Assembly (NCBI RefSeq): GCF_050948175.1
Contig: NC_135204.1
Location: 9,663,473 to 9,727,472, forward strand
Origin: Xylocopa sonorina
Taxonomy: Eukaryota; Arthropoda; Insecta; Hymenoptera; Apidae
Direction of reading: 5' to 3'
DNA: 64,000 nt
Under the pieces are notes generated by a model. It saw nothing but the letters and a program-made list of their open reading frames with translations. It was not told the DNA's origin and ran no database searches. Made by a program: the position numbers and the translations under genes. Of the stretch, positions 39,601 through 51,643 are shown piece by piece (positions within the stretch are counted from its first letter, which is position 1; every line of letters begins with the position of its first letter).

Positions 39601-41086
39601 GCTGAATCGCACGGCGATCTTCCTTCCTGTTACTGACCGGGGCAACCTGTTACTGCCCAGCGCCCCCTTCGTTTCGTTTCTTCCGCTGTCCACGATCGAT
39701 CCTGACGAGCCGCGGATGAACAATTCCGATGGAGAATTTCAGACTTCTGACTTGGGATGTTCCTCGCTTTTCAGACGAAACATTTGCGTGGAAGAGTCGC
39801 GTACCGAGTCGATATCGAGTCCTGCTTTCTCGATAACATTCGAGCGCTACGCCTAGTTACGATCTCGGGCCCCGAAGGGTCGCGTGGCACACGCGTGCTT
39901 CACCGAGGAGTATTGCGTGCAGCTTTTTACGAACGGCCCGTCGGCGAAGTCGCACATCTTTCATGCACGCATCGATGCTCTTCGACGCTAAATACTCTAC
40001 GCGGAGGTTGTTCACTTCGGATACGCATCTGCGGATGATCCGGCTCGCCAGCGGACGGTGCTCGCAGGTGGTCTTGTTCTTATTCGTACACGGGCTGCGA
40101 GGCGCGGTGATACCGTGGTGCTTTCACTTTACCTCGGCCTGGAACTCCTGAAATATCGTATTTTACCCGGCCGCGATCGGTTTCTTCGTGTAAATGATAC
40201 GAAAATCGTGTGTCTCGGCCCAACGGATGCCTTCGCTGCGCGCGCTTCGATGGGTTTCACTTCCACTGGTGTCCCAAGTCGATTCTTTCCGATTCACCTT
40301 TAATCAACGTATCCCACTGGAGAACGTGGCTTTCGATCGAGGTTCGACTAGGCCTCTGATTCACGCGCAATTGAAATTTCATCTATGTCACGGCAGTGAT
40401 TCAGTTGTCATCCTAGTTTTAATCGCGGTCTGACTCATCTTGGACTATACCAACCGTACAATCAGTATAATCGTTACTTCGCTGCGGCTCGTGTAGCGCT
40501 TTGGTATTTACGTAGCGAATCATTCGTCTTCTTTTTCATTCCTCGCTGTTTCGCATTCTTATCTCCTCGAGAGAATTCAGGAAAAGAAACGCAGGACATA
40601 TGGGGGCAAGTAACATCGCGCCCCTTCTTATCTTTTCAAATCGAATCATTCCGCTTGAGAGATACAAGCGATCGTCTCCTCTGGCCCCCTTTTTTTTTCT
40701 CGTCGACGTGTCGCCGATGTTGGAGCCTCGATGTAATCCCAACATCGAATTCTTCCGCGAGGGAAAGAGGCGGATAGAAGAGGAGAGAGAAAGTATCGAA
40801 CGGCGGAAGGAGATTAATGGAGAACGGTCGCGAAGCAGATCCGGCAATACGTGACAGGATGTGAGCGACACTTCCTCTTAAGCCCTATAATAAACCGTCG
40901 ATCTGTTCTCCGCGCTACACCTGCCGCGCCTCTCCGCCGAGTGTGCGTGTTGTAATTACAAAACATACGAGAGCCAGAGATCGGCCCATTAGTCAAATAA
41001 ACCGCTGTCGAATCGTTTGTCAAATTTTCGCCGTCCCCTCGAACTGGGAATCAGATCCAAATTAATCGTACTCGTTTCTGTTCCAG

Positions 41087-41205
41087 TGGTGATGCACAAA
41101 GACAAGGAGGAGAACTCGCACCACGACTCGCACTATCGGGCGAGGGAGCTGGCCGCGTTCGCTGCGTACGACCATCATCATCTCGACGGCGAAATGTTCC
41201 TTCAG
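41087..41205 (+). CDS. ss: spineless exon: linker between bHLH and PAS-A
   Basis: This exon completes codon 64 (Val, G from the bHLH exon plus TG) and encodes residues 65-103. It begins VVMHKDKEEN just after the second helix, as in fly Spineless. The end (HHHLDGEMFLQ) aligns with the AhR segment EGEFLLQ that leads into PAS-A. A His/Asp/Tyr-rich middle is typical of the insect linker. The acceptor is TTCCAG at 41081-41086 and the donor CAG/GTGAGA at 41206, phase 0. The frame continues open past the donor for about 50 codons, but the homology stops exactly at the donor, which supports splicing there. Confidence 0.95.
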
Positions 41206-42635
41206 GTGAGACCCGCGAACGGATACACCTCCGAGAGGAACGCTTGCGAGGGATCCACCGAAATGTCGGCGATCTCCTCGCGATTCCCGATGCAGCGCGA
41301 TGCTGCAAAAGAGGAGGCGGGAGGATCGTTCGGAGGAAGGGAGCCAGGGCGAAATTAAATCATCGCGAGTGAGAGGAAAAGACAGGAAGAGGCTCGAGAG
41401 GAGCGAGCAATGGCGAGGGTAAATGGGGGGAGAGCCGGTGGAGGGTAGGAGGAGATATCCGGCTGATGAACCGGCTATGAAACCGAGGCGTACGAGGTGT
41501 CTATTCCTCCAAAGTATGGAAGGGTATATACACGGATTAATGGCGGTGTATCATGCGAGGCTATTACGTTCCCTTTCCTGCGTTTTAGCTGCACACATAT
41601 GCACACACGGACAGACACAGATACGGGAGAAACAGAGGCGAAGGTGAGGCGTACGTAGTGGGGGGATACCGATACCAGGCATACAGTACCTGGTGGGGAA
41701 GAATGAAAGACGAAACAGGCCGGCGGGGGGGTTGGAAGAGCGATACGCTCGCACGTACGAACCGGTGCCCGCGATTCCACGCGATCGAACGATTCCTGCC
41801 AGTATCTATAATGGCCGGTTATTAATTGCCCCCGTCGTTAATTGCGTTACGCAGCTCCTGCCACGAGCTGATCCCCGGACGGGACAGTCTGACAGCTCGA
41901 GCCTCCAGTCGTTCCCGTGATCCGTCGAGGGGTGTTCGATGGATCCTCCGCGCGTCTCCGTTCACCTCCTTCGATATGATAATTCGGGTAGTCCGAGTGG
42001 TATCTCGCATTGGTTGCGCCCTGTGATCAAGTAGGAATGCAGCTTCCAGACGTGCCGCCCCTAAAACAGAAAGAAGAGGACCAGGAACTGGTATAATAAC
42101 AACGATCAATTTGGCAAAATAGCTTGGCAGGAGGGGACCTTTCCGGGCCTCCCGCGCGAACGAGAATCGGATAAAAGTTTCATCCGCGGGCTGTTTCAAT
42201 AATTCTACCGGGGGCCACCAGCGGCAGGGGTAGCAGAAATTAACCGTTCAGCCGGGACTCGTATTTTCTACAATTCGTGGAGTTCCTTGAACCTGTCCTA
42301 CCGAGGACCTCCCTCGTCCTCCTACGCCTTTCCTCGTCCTCCCCTTTCACCCTGCCCGCTGCTATCCCCCTCTGTGTTTATACGCCGTTTTGCCGATCCT
42401 CATAAAGTTCACGAAGCCCGACAGTAAATCCGGTTTATGACAAGCCGACCGCCACCACCGGACACTCTCGAAATTACGGCTGACCGATCGAATTTTTATA
42501 ACTCCCTCACCCTCCACGCCCCGCCAATTATGGCGTTTTAAGGCGTGCGTGTGCCACCTTTTTCAGCCACCGCCGCCTTTCGAACAACGACTATGTTATT
42601 GTTTTAATAGAAAAAAGTTCATCCAGAGGGTGAAC

Positions 42636-42659
42636 AGAGAGAGAGAGAGAGAGAGAGAG
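42636..42659. repeat. (GA)n microsatellite
   Basis: A GA run of about 24 nt in the 9.5-kb intron. Confidence 0.9.
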
Positions 42660-44400
42660 GAAGCGTCGCCGTTTGCAGCACGGAACCGAGTCCCACGGAA
42701 TATTTAAGGCAATCTCGTAGATAGGAATCGCAGAAGCTCGCAGAGATAGCGTGCAAGCGGATACTTTTCCCGCTGGATACTTACGATTTTCTCAACGGCA
42801 CGCGGATGCATTACTCGTGCGAAGGTTTCCTAGCGCGGGACAGTTAGCGCGCGTTTTCCAACACTTTCGAACCGTTTTACCGACTACGGGAATCCCGCCG
42901 CGTCGGAGGTACCGTAAATCCGTCGAACGCGTTAATTTCCGCCACGCTTGTACGACTTTTCCGCGAATCGTACCACTTAAATACATAACGAGACCCGCGC
43001 GTGTATCTTTACGAGCGATCTCGTCGAACAATTACTTATTAATAGTTACGCTTTATAGACCACGCGAAGAATTTAATCGTTCCAACGCTCTCTCGTTGCA
43101 TTCCTTTACGCGTTCGATAGTCCCCTGAATCCTTTTCGAGAGCTTCGGACGACCGTCGATGATTTCATCGGCTGTTCCGCCATTAATCAACGCTCGTTAA
43201 CAATAACTTTCGGTCAGCCGGGTTTCTCCGGTTTCGCATACTTTTCTGGCGGCAAACACGGGCATCGTATCAGCATTAATCAGCCGGCCCCTGTCCTGGA
43301 ACAGGTTGAAATCGCCGGGGTAAACTAATAAAACAGCCGCGCGCGCGCACGGTTGCCCCGGCGTAGGGGATTTTTCAATCGGCGAGAAGAACATACTTTG
43401 CCAATCCATTTCTGCCATCTCTTGCAAATTATCACCCCGAGGAGAGCGCACGATACGCCGCCCCCCCGTCGAGAGTACGCGCCACTCACGGCTTTCCTTT
43501 AGCAGAACTCGAACATACTTTCCTCGACATCGCGAGTACGGTGAATGATGCACCCTGGGAAAAAGGAATATCGTCCACCCTTCCCCTTTATTCGTTCCTT
43601 CTTTTTCTTTCCGTCGTTAGACCGTTGTATCTACCTGGCTGATTAATGTCGTCGATGAGTCTACGTTCGGTAGAGTTCGCATAACTGGTTCCCGTTGCAA
43701 CATTGTTCAAGGTACCTCGTAGCGACAACACGGAGGGTCTACCCCTTGCTAAATCAGGGATAGTCCTTGCGAGTCACTGCCCTCTGCCTCGTCGCGATTT
43801 ACGAGTTCGATCGGTGCTCACCAATCGGAGTTACGATACACACCCCAATTTGTTAACGTAACACCATTTGCCAGCTATACACACGCGCAGCGATTTTTCT
43901 TCGCGTCACTTTAATAACAAGCGTCCGCGTCTGTCGTTCCAGTTCGCAGCGAGAACAGGTGTCTCGTAAGTCTCGAAAACCGATCGATCGATCGTTCCAG
44001 CGCCACCATTTTAAGGTTCGCACGGTCGTATCCTCGTTAAAAAAGTTCCTACAAAGAATCGTGACGGATTGGAAGTACCCGTGCGCAAAGTCGACATCCA
44101 TCGAAGCGATCCGGGAACGATTTTACCGCGGCGCGTTGCGGCTGAATCGGTCCGAGGCGAGTTTCAGCCCCGACGGTTCGGTACAAATCACGCCTCTCGG
44201 TGACGTATCGCCGCGAAAGCAGCCATTTTGCTCTCATATTTTTTATTTAATAGCCAGCAGGCTATCGTGTATCGCATTAATACGCCAGCCACACCGCAGT
44301 AGCGGTAAAAGAGGGTCGTGGTCAGGAACAACCCCCGCCACCGGTAACCCGTAATCATAACCGAGCTATTTTTCTTCCTGCTGGCCTCTCTCTGCCGCTC

Positions 44401-44427
44401 TCTACGCCGTTTCCTATACGGCGTAGA
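44401..44427. repeat. 10-bp perfect hairpin
   Basis: Arms TCTACGCCGT (44401-44410) and ACGGCGTAGA (44418-44427) pair perfectly around a 7-nt loop. Confidence 0.72.
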
Positions 44428-46939
44428 CGCCACTTGGTTCCGAGCCAACCTCCAATTGCCGCCTACGTCTCTTCTCCTCGATCCTTCCGATCGTTGCCTC
44501 CCATATCTCATCTTTGTCGCTCGACATTTCCTTCCTCGATCCGCGTATCAATGAAATCACCGTGTATATCCTCGATCCGTACTTCGATCTTCTCGCGAAA
44601 GTCGCGGTGAGAAGCGTTTCCTTCGATCTCGATCGATCCGAGCTGGATATCGCAGCTTTGCTCGACGAGCGCAGCAACGACCCGGTTCCGTCTTCGATCC
44701 GTTACATAAACGCTTTATATAACGGTCGCATAGATTTCTCGACCAGCTGTTCTAACTTAAATAAATGAAACACGTGTCTCCGCGTGCCGGCGGCGGCGGC
44801 GCCGCGAATTCGTCCGATGCCAGATTTGATTGCGTTTATTACACGAAAGGGGAGGTTACTGCTTGGTCGATCGCGTATCTGGATCGCCGGTAGCTGGGAT
44901 CAACAGTTGTCGAAGGGTGGCCGTTTCCTTGAAAGAATCCACACCGCGCGATCGGAAGCGAGTCGAGCGACAGGAGAACGCCGCCAGGACGAAGTTGGGC
45001 AATCAGCGAAGAGGCAGACGGGGCAGACATGCAAGCATCAGCAACAAGTAAGAGCACTTGGATCTGCTGCTCAGGTCGACGGTGAACCGCTCGCGTGGAG
45101 CAAACGCTCTTTCGATCATGACTCGCCTATCGAACTGGTACCCTCTTTAATTATTTATCGCTTCTCGCATGATTCTCCTCTTCCGAATATTTCTGAGACC
45201 CTGGAGTTCTTATTAAAATACGCGCAGACTCTGTATTTCTAACAATAATTGAAAGAACTGGCAAGAAGTGAGTCATCGAGGGGATGGGTTGAAGGGAGAA
45301 GAATGAAAATCTCAGATCGAGAGATTGGAAATTGGATGCTCTGATTGCGAATTCGAACGAGAGATGCGAGTCATTCGAAATGGCTAAAAATCGTTTTGTC
45401 CTTCCTGAATCGAAACAGCTGTATTGAGATTAATCAAACAAGATAGGCGAGCAATCTGCAGTTGCGATCGGAAACCGTCGCGCGAAGAGTAGACGAGTGA
45501 TTCGACAGGGGCAGGTGTCGAAGCTCGGGCTCGGAGAAAAAAGCGAGCGCGAGCCGTCCGCGGACGAGCAAGTGGCAGCCTGTCGTCGATTAAACGAACT
45601 TTTATTTTGTATCGACCGCGTTCTACGCTCTCGTGGAAGCGGATGCTACCTGGTTAATGGCCTCGCGTATACGGCCAATTCTTCAGCGTGGTCATCCTCG
45701 ACGGTACGACGAGAATCATAACGTACAGTCGAACGATTTAATTAAACACGTTAACGGGAAGTTAATCGGCCAATAAAGAATGCGGCAACAAAAAACAACC
45801 CCCTCGCAAACCACCGCCGCGTTCAAACTCGAATTCCGCACGATAACTCGACGTCAAAACGATTGACATAACAGTGGAGCCACCCTGTTCACCTGGCTCG
45901 ATCTCCCTTCGAAACGAAACGAACCGCCGAGCAACCCCCTCCGTCCCACGGGCGCATAATCGACCGAGCAGTTTCTCATTGCGAGTCATTATCAGAAATG
46001 ACAAACGGATTGTTTTAAAGCAACGTCGAGCCCTGTCAGGGGTGGTTGCATCGAAACAGCAATTTCTACCCCGTGATTACGTTCCTTCATACCGTAACGG
46101 CGGTTAAGACTGATAACCGGAAGCCGGGCGCGAGGGAAAACGAGGCGATCGGCAAAGTGTAGCGAGTCAAAGGTAAGTGTAGGCTAGGCGGGCGCATGGG
46201 ATGGGATGATATGAGGTTAGGTCGGTGGTCGACGGGGCTCGCCTTGGTCTGGCACCGCTAGTCCTTCCCGTATTGATCGCGTGCTCCTTTCCTCCCTTAG
46301 ATACCACCCCCTTTTGCGCCTTACGTATCGTACAGCATTTGCTCTTACCTTGGCGTCGACATCGACGAGACACTGCCAGTGGATCCCTGCATCGAATCGT
46401 TTACGCCAGCACGCTTCCCTCTTGCGTTTTTAAATATTCCTCCTCGCATAACCCTGTCCCTCGATTTATTCCTGAAATCATCGAATTTGTTAATCATTGA
46501 AAGCTCAGGCACGAGTCAGTCCGCGAGTGGCGTAAGAATATTTCCACTCCTGTTACGGAACAATTAATCGCTTCGAGTAATCGCTGAAAAACATTTTCAT
46601 CCCCCTTGCGCTGGGCATTATTCACGCGCAATCATAACGATAAATGAAAATTCCACGCCCACCGCAGGACGAGAGAGCGAAAGCGTCCTTGCTGCGGATT
46701 GATGCAGATGCAATTAATCATTGGCGAACATAAAACGCCACCGAGCGACTTTCGCCCGGCGGACGTTTCCCGGAAGCAGCGGCCCGTCTGGCCATCTCGC
46801 TCCTGGCACAGACGCGAAAAAAATCGCGACGAATACTTTTTTCAAGCACCCCCTCCGCAGGGAACCGCAGGGACCCGCGCCAGCCCTCGCGAGCGTTGCT
46901 TTCGCGAACGAGCCACCCCGTGTCGCCCCACCCGCGTCC

Positions 46940-47100
46940 ATAATTAATTACGCCCGAGCATGAAACCCATCAGCCCGCCCATTATCGTACTTATTATTAT
47001 TTCATGCGTCTTATCATTCGGATATTTGCGCCAGACGTTTCTCTCCGCTGTCGCTGATTTTCGACGCGATGATTGATCGCGTCGGTGGATGATTTTCACA
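46940..47100. promoter_or_regulatory. possible Hox/Exd-type enhancer cluster
   Basis: The stretch contains ATAATTAATTA, repeated ATTATTATT and an exact TGATTGAT (47070-47077), the kind of site bound by Extradenticle and its partners. Fly ss is controlled by homeotic and Hth/Exd inputs. This is a motif-level suggestion only. Confidence 0.25.
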
Positions 47101-48822
47101 GAACTTTGCACTCTTAAAATTTGGTACCTTCTCGTATGAAACGAGGTTTCTCACATTCGCGCTGAAAATATCCATCGCGTCAGCCCTGGGGCCTAAGGGC
47201 GAAGCGAGGTTACTCTCCAGTGACGCAAGTTGGTTTTACGACGCGGGTCAGTTAAGACGTAGCTCATTAACGCGCTGGTAATTAAACGGCGTATTGAACG
47301 GCGACGTTTGTCGTGCTGTGTTCGAGGGTTGGGTGTACGGCTTAATTAACGAAATCCGGAAAGCAATCACGAGCGAGCCGACGGCGGAACAACGTGGAAA
47401 GCGATAAATTCATAAAATTATTGCTCCGTCGCGTTCGTGCGCCGTGACGACGGTGAGGGCCGTTATCGGCGGAATACGCACGAACGACAAAGTTGCACTG
47501 CAGCTGGTGAAGCTGTCGTAGCCGATGGGCCACGCACCCCTCTTTACCGCACGCGAAACGAGACCAGACAGATTCTTCCGCCCTGGCGAACATCGTCGCT
47601 CGTCGTGCGCTGCTTTGAATTTCACGGCGTCCCTCGCGTCTGCCGTTCGATTCCTTTGCGCCTCGAACGCTTCCACCATTTTCTTTCGCAAGCGGTTCGA
47701 GTCGTTGGCTAGAAAGATCCAACTCAAGGAGAGGCGATGGTCAATCTTTTGCGGCAGCAATAATTTCGCTGGTAAATACGGTGTAATTAAATATTATAGA
47801 AAATATACAAAGGCGAGAAGAGAGGCTTTCTGTATGTTAGCCCCCTTGATTTATATACTCTGCCGTATAATAATGGCTTAATTGATGGCGGGTAATGAAT
47901 TATGTGTTAATTAAATCGCGCTGTAATTGTAGTTAGCAGCTCTAAACGCAGCCTCGACGGAATAAAAGTCTTGTTCTATTTGTATTAATGAAATTCCACG
48001 CGGAATGCAGAGAAACGTGTGTCGATTATCTGATTTATGTACCTGCCCACGATCCTTCTGCATCGCCCCGTAAATTTATTAAGCTGCCCGCGAATTAACG
48101 AGAATAATACAGCAATTAATAGTAAGCGGTATCTCATTATCTAATTTATTACGGTAGACGTTGTCTTTCGATAGGTATCTGTAACACTTTCAAAGTACAG
48201 CGAGTGGAATGAAATACAAATTGCCGTTTAATATTAAACAGACGCTCGGCGATTCACGAACGTTAGGTTCCTTCGATTTGGAGACGCAAAAATCTCATTC
48301 GAGATCTCTAATTATCAACGCGCGGTTCGCGGATGCGTAATTTACAAATGTTTGCGTTACGATTTAGTTCGCAGGGCCGTTAACAATTAGTTAACGAGGA
48401 GCATATTCCTAAGGGAAGAAAATTGAACGAAGTAGAAAATACTGGTAAAAAGTTTTACGCAGCTAGGATATCACATTTCTTATGATCGCCGCTTTGCAAA
48501 GCTTTCGCGGATTGATAGCGCGCAACTCGCGTGCCACTTCACAGTCAGAATTTATAGTTCCTTTATTATTTCAGCTAAGCTGCTCTTAAGTTTCCGCACA
48601 CGTAACTCGCTTCCAATTTTTCGAGCCACAATCTAATCGGTCAGTAAATCAGCTTCTTAGCGCAATTCCTTCCTCTCGCATACGATTTACGTTCGCTTTA
48701 GCCGCGTGCTTCGCTCGACACGCCGCTGTTTCCTCCACGTTTCGTTACAAGCCGTTCAATTTTGGAAACTTTACACTATCAGTATCCCGATAAACCACGC
48801 GTCCACCTTGGAAGCTCCCATA

Positions 48823-48936
48823 TTTTCAAACATTCAATTATCGATCTTCCATTTCTCAAATTCTGAACTTTCAATCTTGAGAATCGGAAAATTTACAATT
48901 CTGAACATTCAACTTTCCGTCTCTGAATGATCAAAC
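48823..48936. repeat. degenerate 38-bp tandem repeat, three units
   Basis: Units starting at 48823, 48861 and 48899 share a TTCTGAAC(A/T)TTCAA-type core with period 38. The repeat is AT-rich compared with its surroundings. Confidence 0.5.
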
Positions 48937-50667
48937 TTCGAATCAAGCACGCAACCTACACTCAGCGACCTAAAGTAAGAGTACAATCTAGATAACCGCG
49001 CGATAAACAGAAGCCAGGGGGTCCAAAGTGTTAACAATGCGCACGAGTAAGAAACAAGCTAGACGGAAAATTACAAGGGAGACCCAGAGACGGAGGAAAG
49101 TCGAATAGGGAAACCGGAGAGCATCGAGAGGGGTGTAATTCCGAGCGTGGTCGTTCCTAGGATCTGCATACCGGCCGGCCCGTGTCCGTGCCCATGACTT
49201 CTGGTTGCATGAGCGAAGAAAATGGAAAGATTTCGTGCGTGAAGTATTATTGGCGACCCGCTAATACACGAGAGTCAAGGTGAGGATGAAGGGGTATTAG
49301 AAGTTCACGCTTGGACGGAACACGCGAGTACTCGCACACTTGGCACGCGACTGATTCGCTGCCGGTCAGCGCACGCGAGAAATAAAAATCCATCGATTTT
49401 CTTCATGCTACCCGCGTCCTTTCCCATTTTCACCCTTCGCTGCTCTTCCTGGATCGTGTCAACCGTGAATTCAATCTCGGAAGCGTACCCGTAACTCGTC
49501 CACCGTAATCCACTCTTCATTTCCTTCCTCGCCCACCCCCTCGAGCGACAAGAAAAGTAATTCTCTGAAAATGCGTTCTCTTTTCCTCCAACTTCGTACC
49601 GTTCGACGTTTACGGAGGACATAGTCGGAGGACAATCGTAGATGAAATAGAATCGCGGCGATTAAATGGAATCCCACGGGGGTACGACGGGGCTCGGCAG
49701 AAATGGCCACCATCGGCCATTTCGAAGGAAAGGAACGTAGACAGCCAGAGGAGAAAATCCTATTACAGGTTATATTCATGGTACAGGGGTTCGATTGAAG
49801 CACGGGGTGGCTCACCCTCCGCCCCGGATCCGTATTGACGCGACCTCCGAGAGAGAAACCCACCCTTCGGATTAACCAATCAAATCGCAGCATCCGTCGC
49901 GCATGCGATCGCCCTCGATACCCATTCCCCCGGCACCATCGGTTATGGTGCCTCTGACCCGACGACCAATGGATTTTCGAGAACTTTTCACGATTCCTGC
50001 GAGCCCTCGATCCTCGAAGCTGTCAACCGACGGGCTATCAATCCTCCGACGATTACCTCGCGAGCGAAGGGAGATCCATCGAAAGGTCGACGCGACGCAG
50101 GAGAAACGCGGGCCTGCTGTCTTCGTATTACCAGCCAATAAAGTCCGTTCGAACGTGCCTGGCACCGGCACCTACGGCAACGGGTCGAAATAAAACAAAA
50201 CAATACACATTTAGCTCGGAAAGAGGCGGGCGCAGACAAGCGCTTTAAACGACGACTACCAGCCGGCAGCCTTTCTAGCCCACGACCGTTTAAACTAGGA
50301 CGGGTATTTCGGGCCTCGATACGAGCCGTTCGAGTTTCAAGCTCGTTTTGGTATTTGAAAGCCGCCCGCCATCGGCACGTCGATAAATGGGAAAACTTTC
50401 CGGAACGTTTTCGCCCGGCCGGCGATCCCTCGTTTTCGGAAAGGAAACGAGCGCTCGTTACAATTCCCTTTTCAAGTGGACGAGGCCAGTAAATTACAGC
50501 CGCTGCGGAATTTTTCTAAACTCTCCCCTCGCCCTCACCCCGTCGAACTTCTCGCGTAGAAACTCGACGGACTGGAAATTCAACCGAGCTTTTTTACTAA
50601 GCGTAACTACAAATGTTTCTTGTTCAACGTATAATGATTGTTATTTAAATTAATTCGTCTGTTACAG

Positions 50668-50757
50668 GCGCTGAACGGGTTCCTGCTCATACTGACATGC
50701 GACGGGGAAGTGTTCTTCGCCACTCACAGCATAGAAAGTTATCTCGGCTTCCATCAG
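50668..50757 (+). CDS. ss: spineless exon: start of PAS-A
   Basis: Thirty codons (residues 104-133) begin ALNGFLLILTCDGEVFFATH and end ESYLGFHQ. This aligns residue by residue with AhR's ALNGFVLVVTTDALVFYASS...DYLGFQQ, the first strands of PAS-A. The acceptor is TTACAG at 50662-50667 and the donor CAG/GTAGCT at 50758, both phase 0. Open frame continues through the donor for some 200 codons, but that extension has no PAS similarity and the next PAS-A residues (SDIVHQSVYEL) are found at 58343. PAS-A in this family mediates partner choice and dimer stability. Confidence 0.97.
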
Positions 50758-51627
50758 GTAGCTATCACGTCCATCTTTGAATTTAACCGTCGAAAATTAA
50801 ATATTCCATTTAAAATTCCCCAGGATACCGTGCACGTGTGTTCTCCTCGTAGAAGAGGTTTTAGTTTACCATCGATGCCCCGGTTCGAGTGTAATTTTAT
50901 GCACATTATCCGTATCCTTGGCGTTGGTTTGTCTTCAATCGAGCCTTGTCCACACCCAACACTTGGCTGGTCACGCCAGACCTGTCAGTCTTGTTCTACG
51001 TGTCACGTTTACGCAAGCATTATCCCCTTTGGTCTAGCCAGCGTCGCCCTTTTCCCCTTGTTCCAAGGTAGACGTACAGCTCTCGATAGAGCCGGACGAT
51101 TATCGTGCCTCCTTGACTGCTTCGATAGGTACGAAAGTAAAAACGGCTCCTCGAAATTAATATCATTTCACCGGATCGAACGTGAAATTATCGTTCATCG
51201 CGTCATCCAGGCTTCTCATCCTCATCCATTATTCCTGGCTCTGTACACACTTTACGGCTACCCTCGAAGGATCGCGAGTACCTTTACTTTCGAATTACAC
51301 CTAATTCGATGGATCTTCCGGCTAGTCACGATAAGACGACGCGTGACAGTGTACAGAAGGCAGAGTAACGAGCACGAGGAGGGTAAATAAGCGCGGCGAA
51401 ATCAGGAAAAGGAGCGGATTGAACGAAGAAAAAGCCATTTGCCTTTCTATCCGGAACAGAGCGGTATCGTTCAACCCCCGGTGAACGCACGCCGAAATGC
51501 GATCTGCACGCAGGTGTGCACGGCACGCACGCGAGTGCGAGGCGAACAGCGGAATAGCTAGGCGATCGGTAGGAGCGAGAGAAAGAACCACGGAAAGGGT
51601 GAAGGTACGGAGGGGGAGGGCGAAGAG

Positions 51628-51643
51628 AAAAAAAAAAAAAAAA
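51628..51643. repeat. A16 homopolymer
   Basis: A run of about 16 A in a purine-rich stretch. Confidence 0.85.

Larger units (their letters stand above)
1353..41086 (+). other. 39.7-kb intron between the bHLH and linker exons
   Basis: The intron runs from GTACGA at 1353 to TTCCAG ending at 41086 (phase 1). I see no second gene, tRNA or coding transposon in it. The DNA is GC-balanced and rich in CpG, so chance open frames of 60-226 codons occur on both strands, none with a recognisable domain. It holds many GA/CT, GC, GT and CTCG microsatellites, homopolymer tracts, a purine-skewed block at 5950-6560, hairpins at 8105, 18692 and 30381, and AT-rich clusters of homeodomain-type sites. Long introns in developmental regulators commonly hold enhancers, and that is the likely content. 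Alternative promoters or exons cannot be excluded by eye. Confidence 0.85.
41206..50667 (+). other. 9.5-kb intron, no gene seen
   Basis: The intron runs from GTGAGA at 41206 to TTACAG ending at 50667, phase 0. It has purine-rich DNA just after the donor (41350-41470), a GA microsatellite at 42636, a hairpin at 44401, AT-rich motif clusters near 46560-47100 and a degenerate 38-bp triplication at 48823. Chance open frames only. Confidence 0.85.

Noticed and set aside
50758..51390. Long in-frame extension after the PAS-A start exon
   Set aside because: PAS similarity stops exactly at the donor and resumes at 58343, so the extension is intronic.
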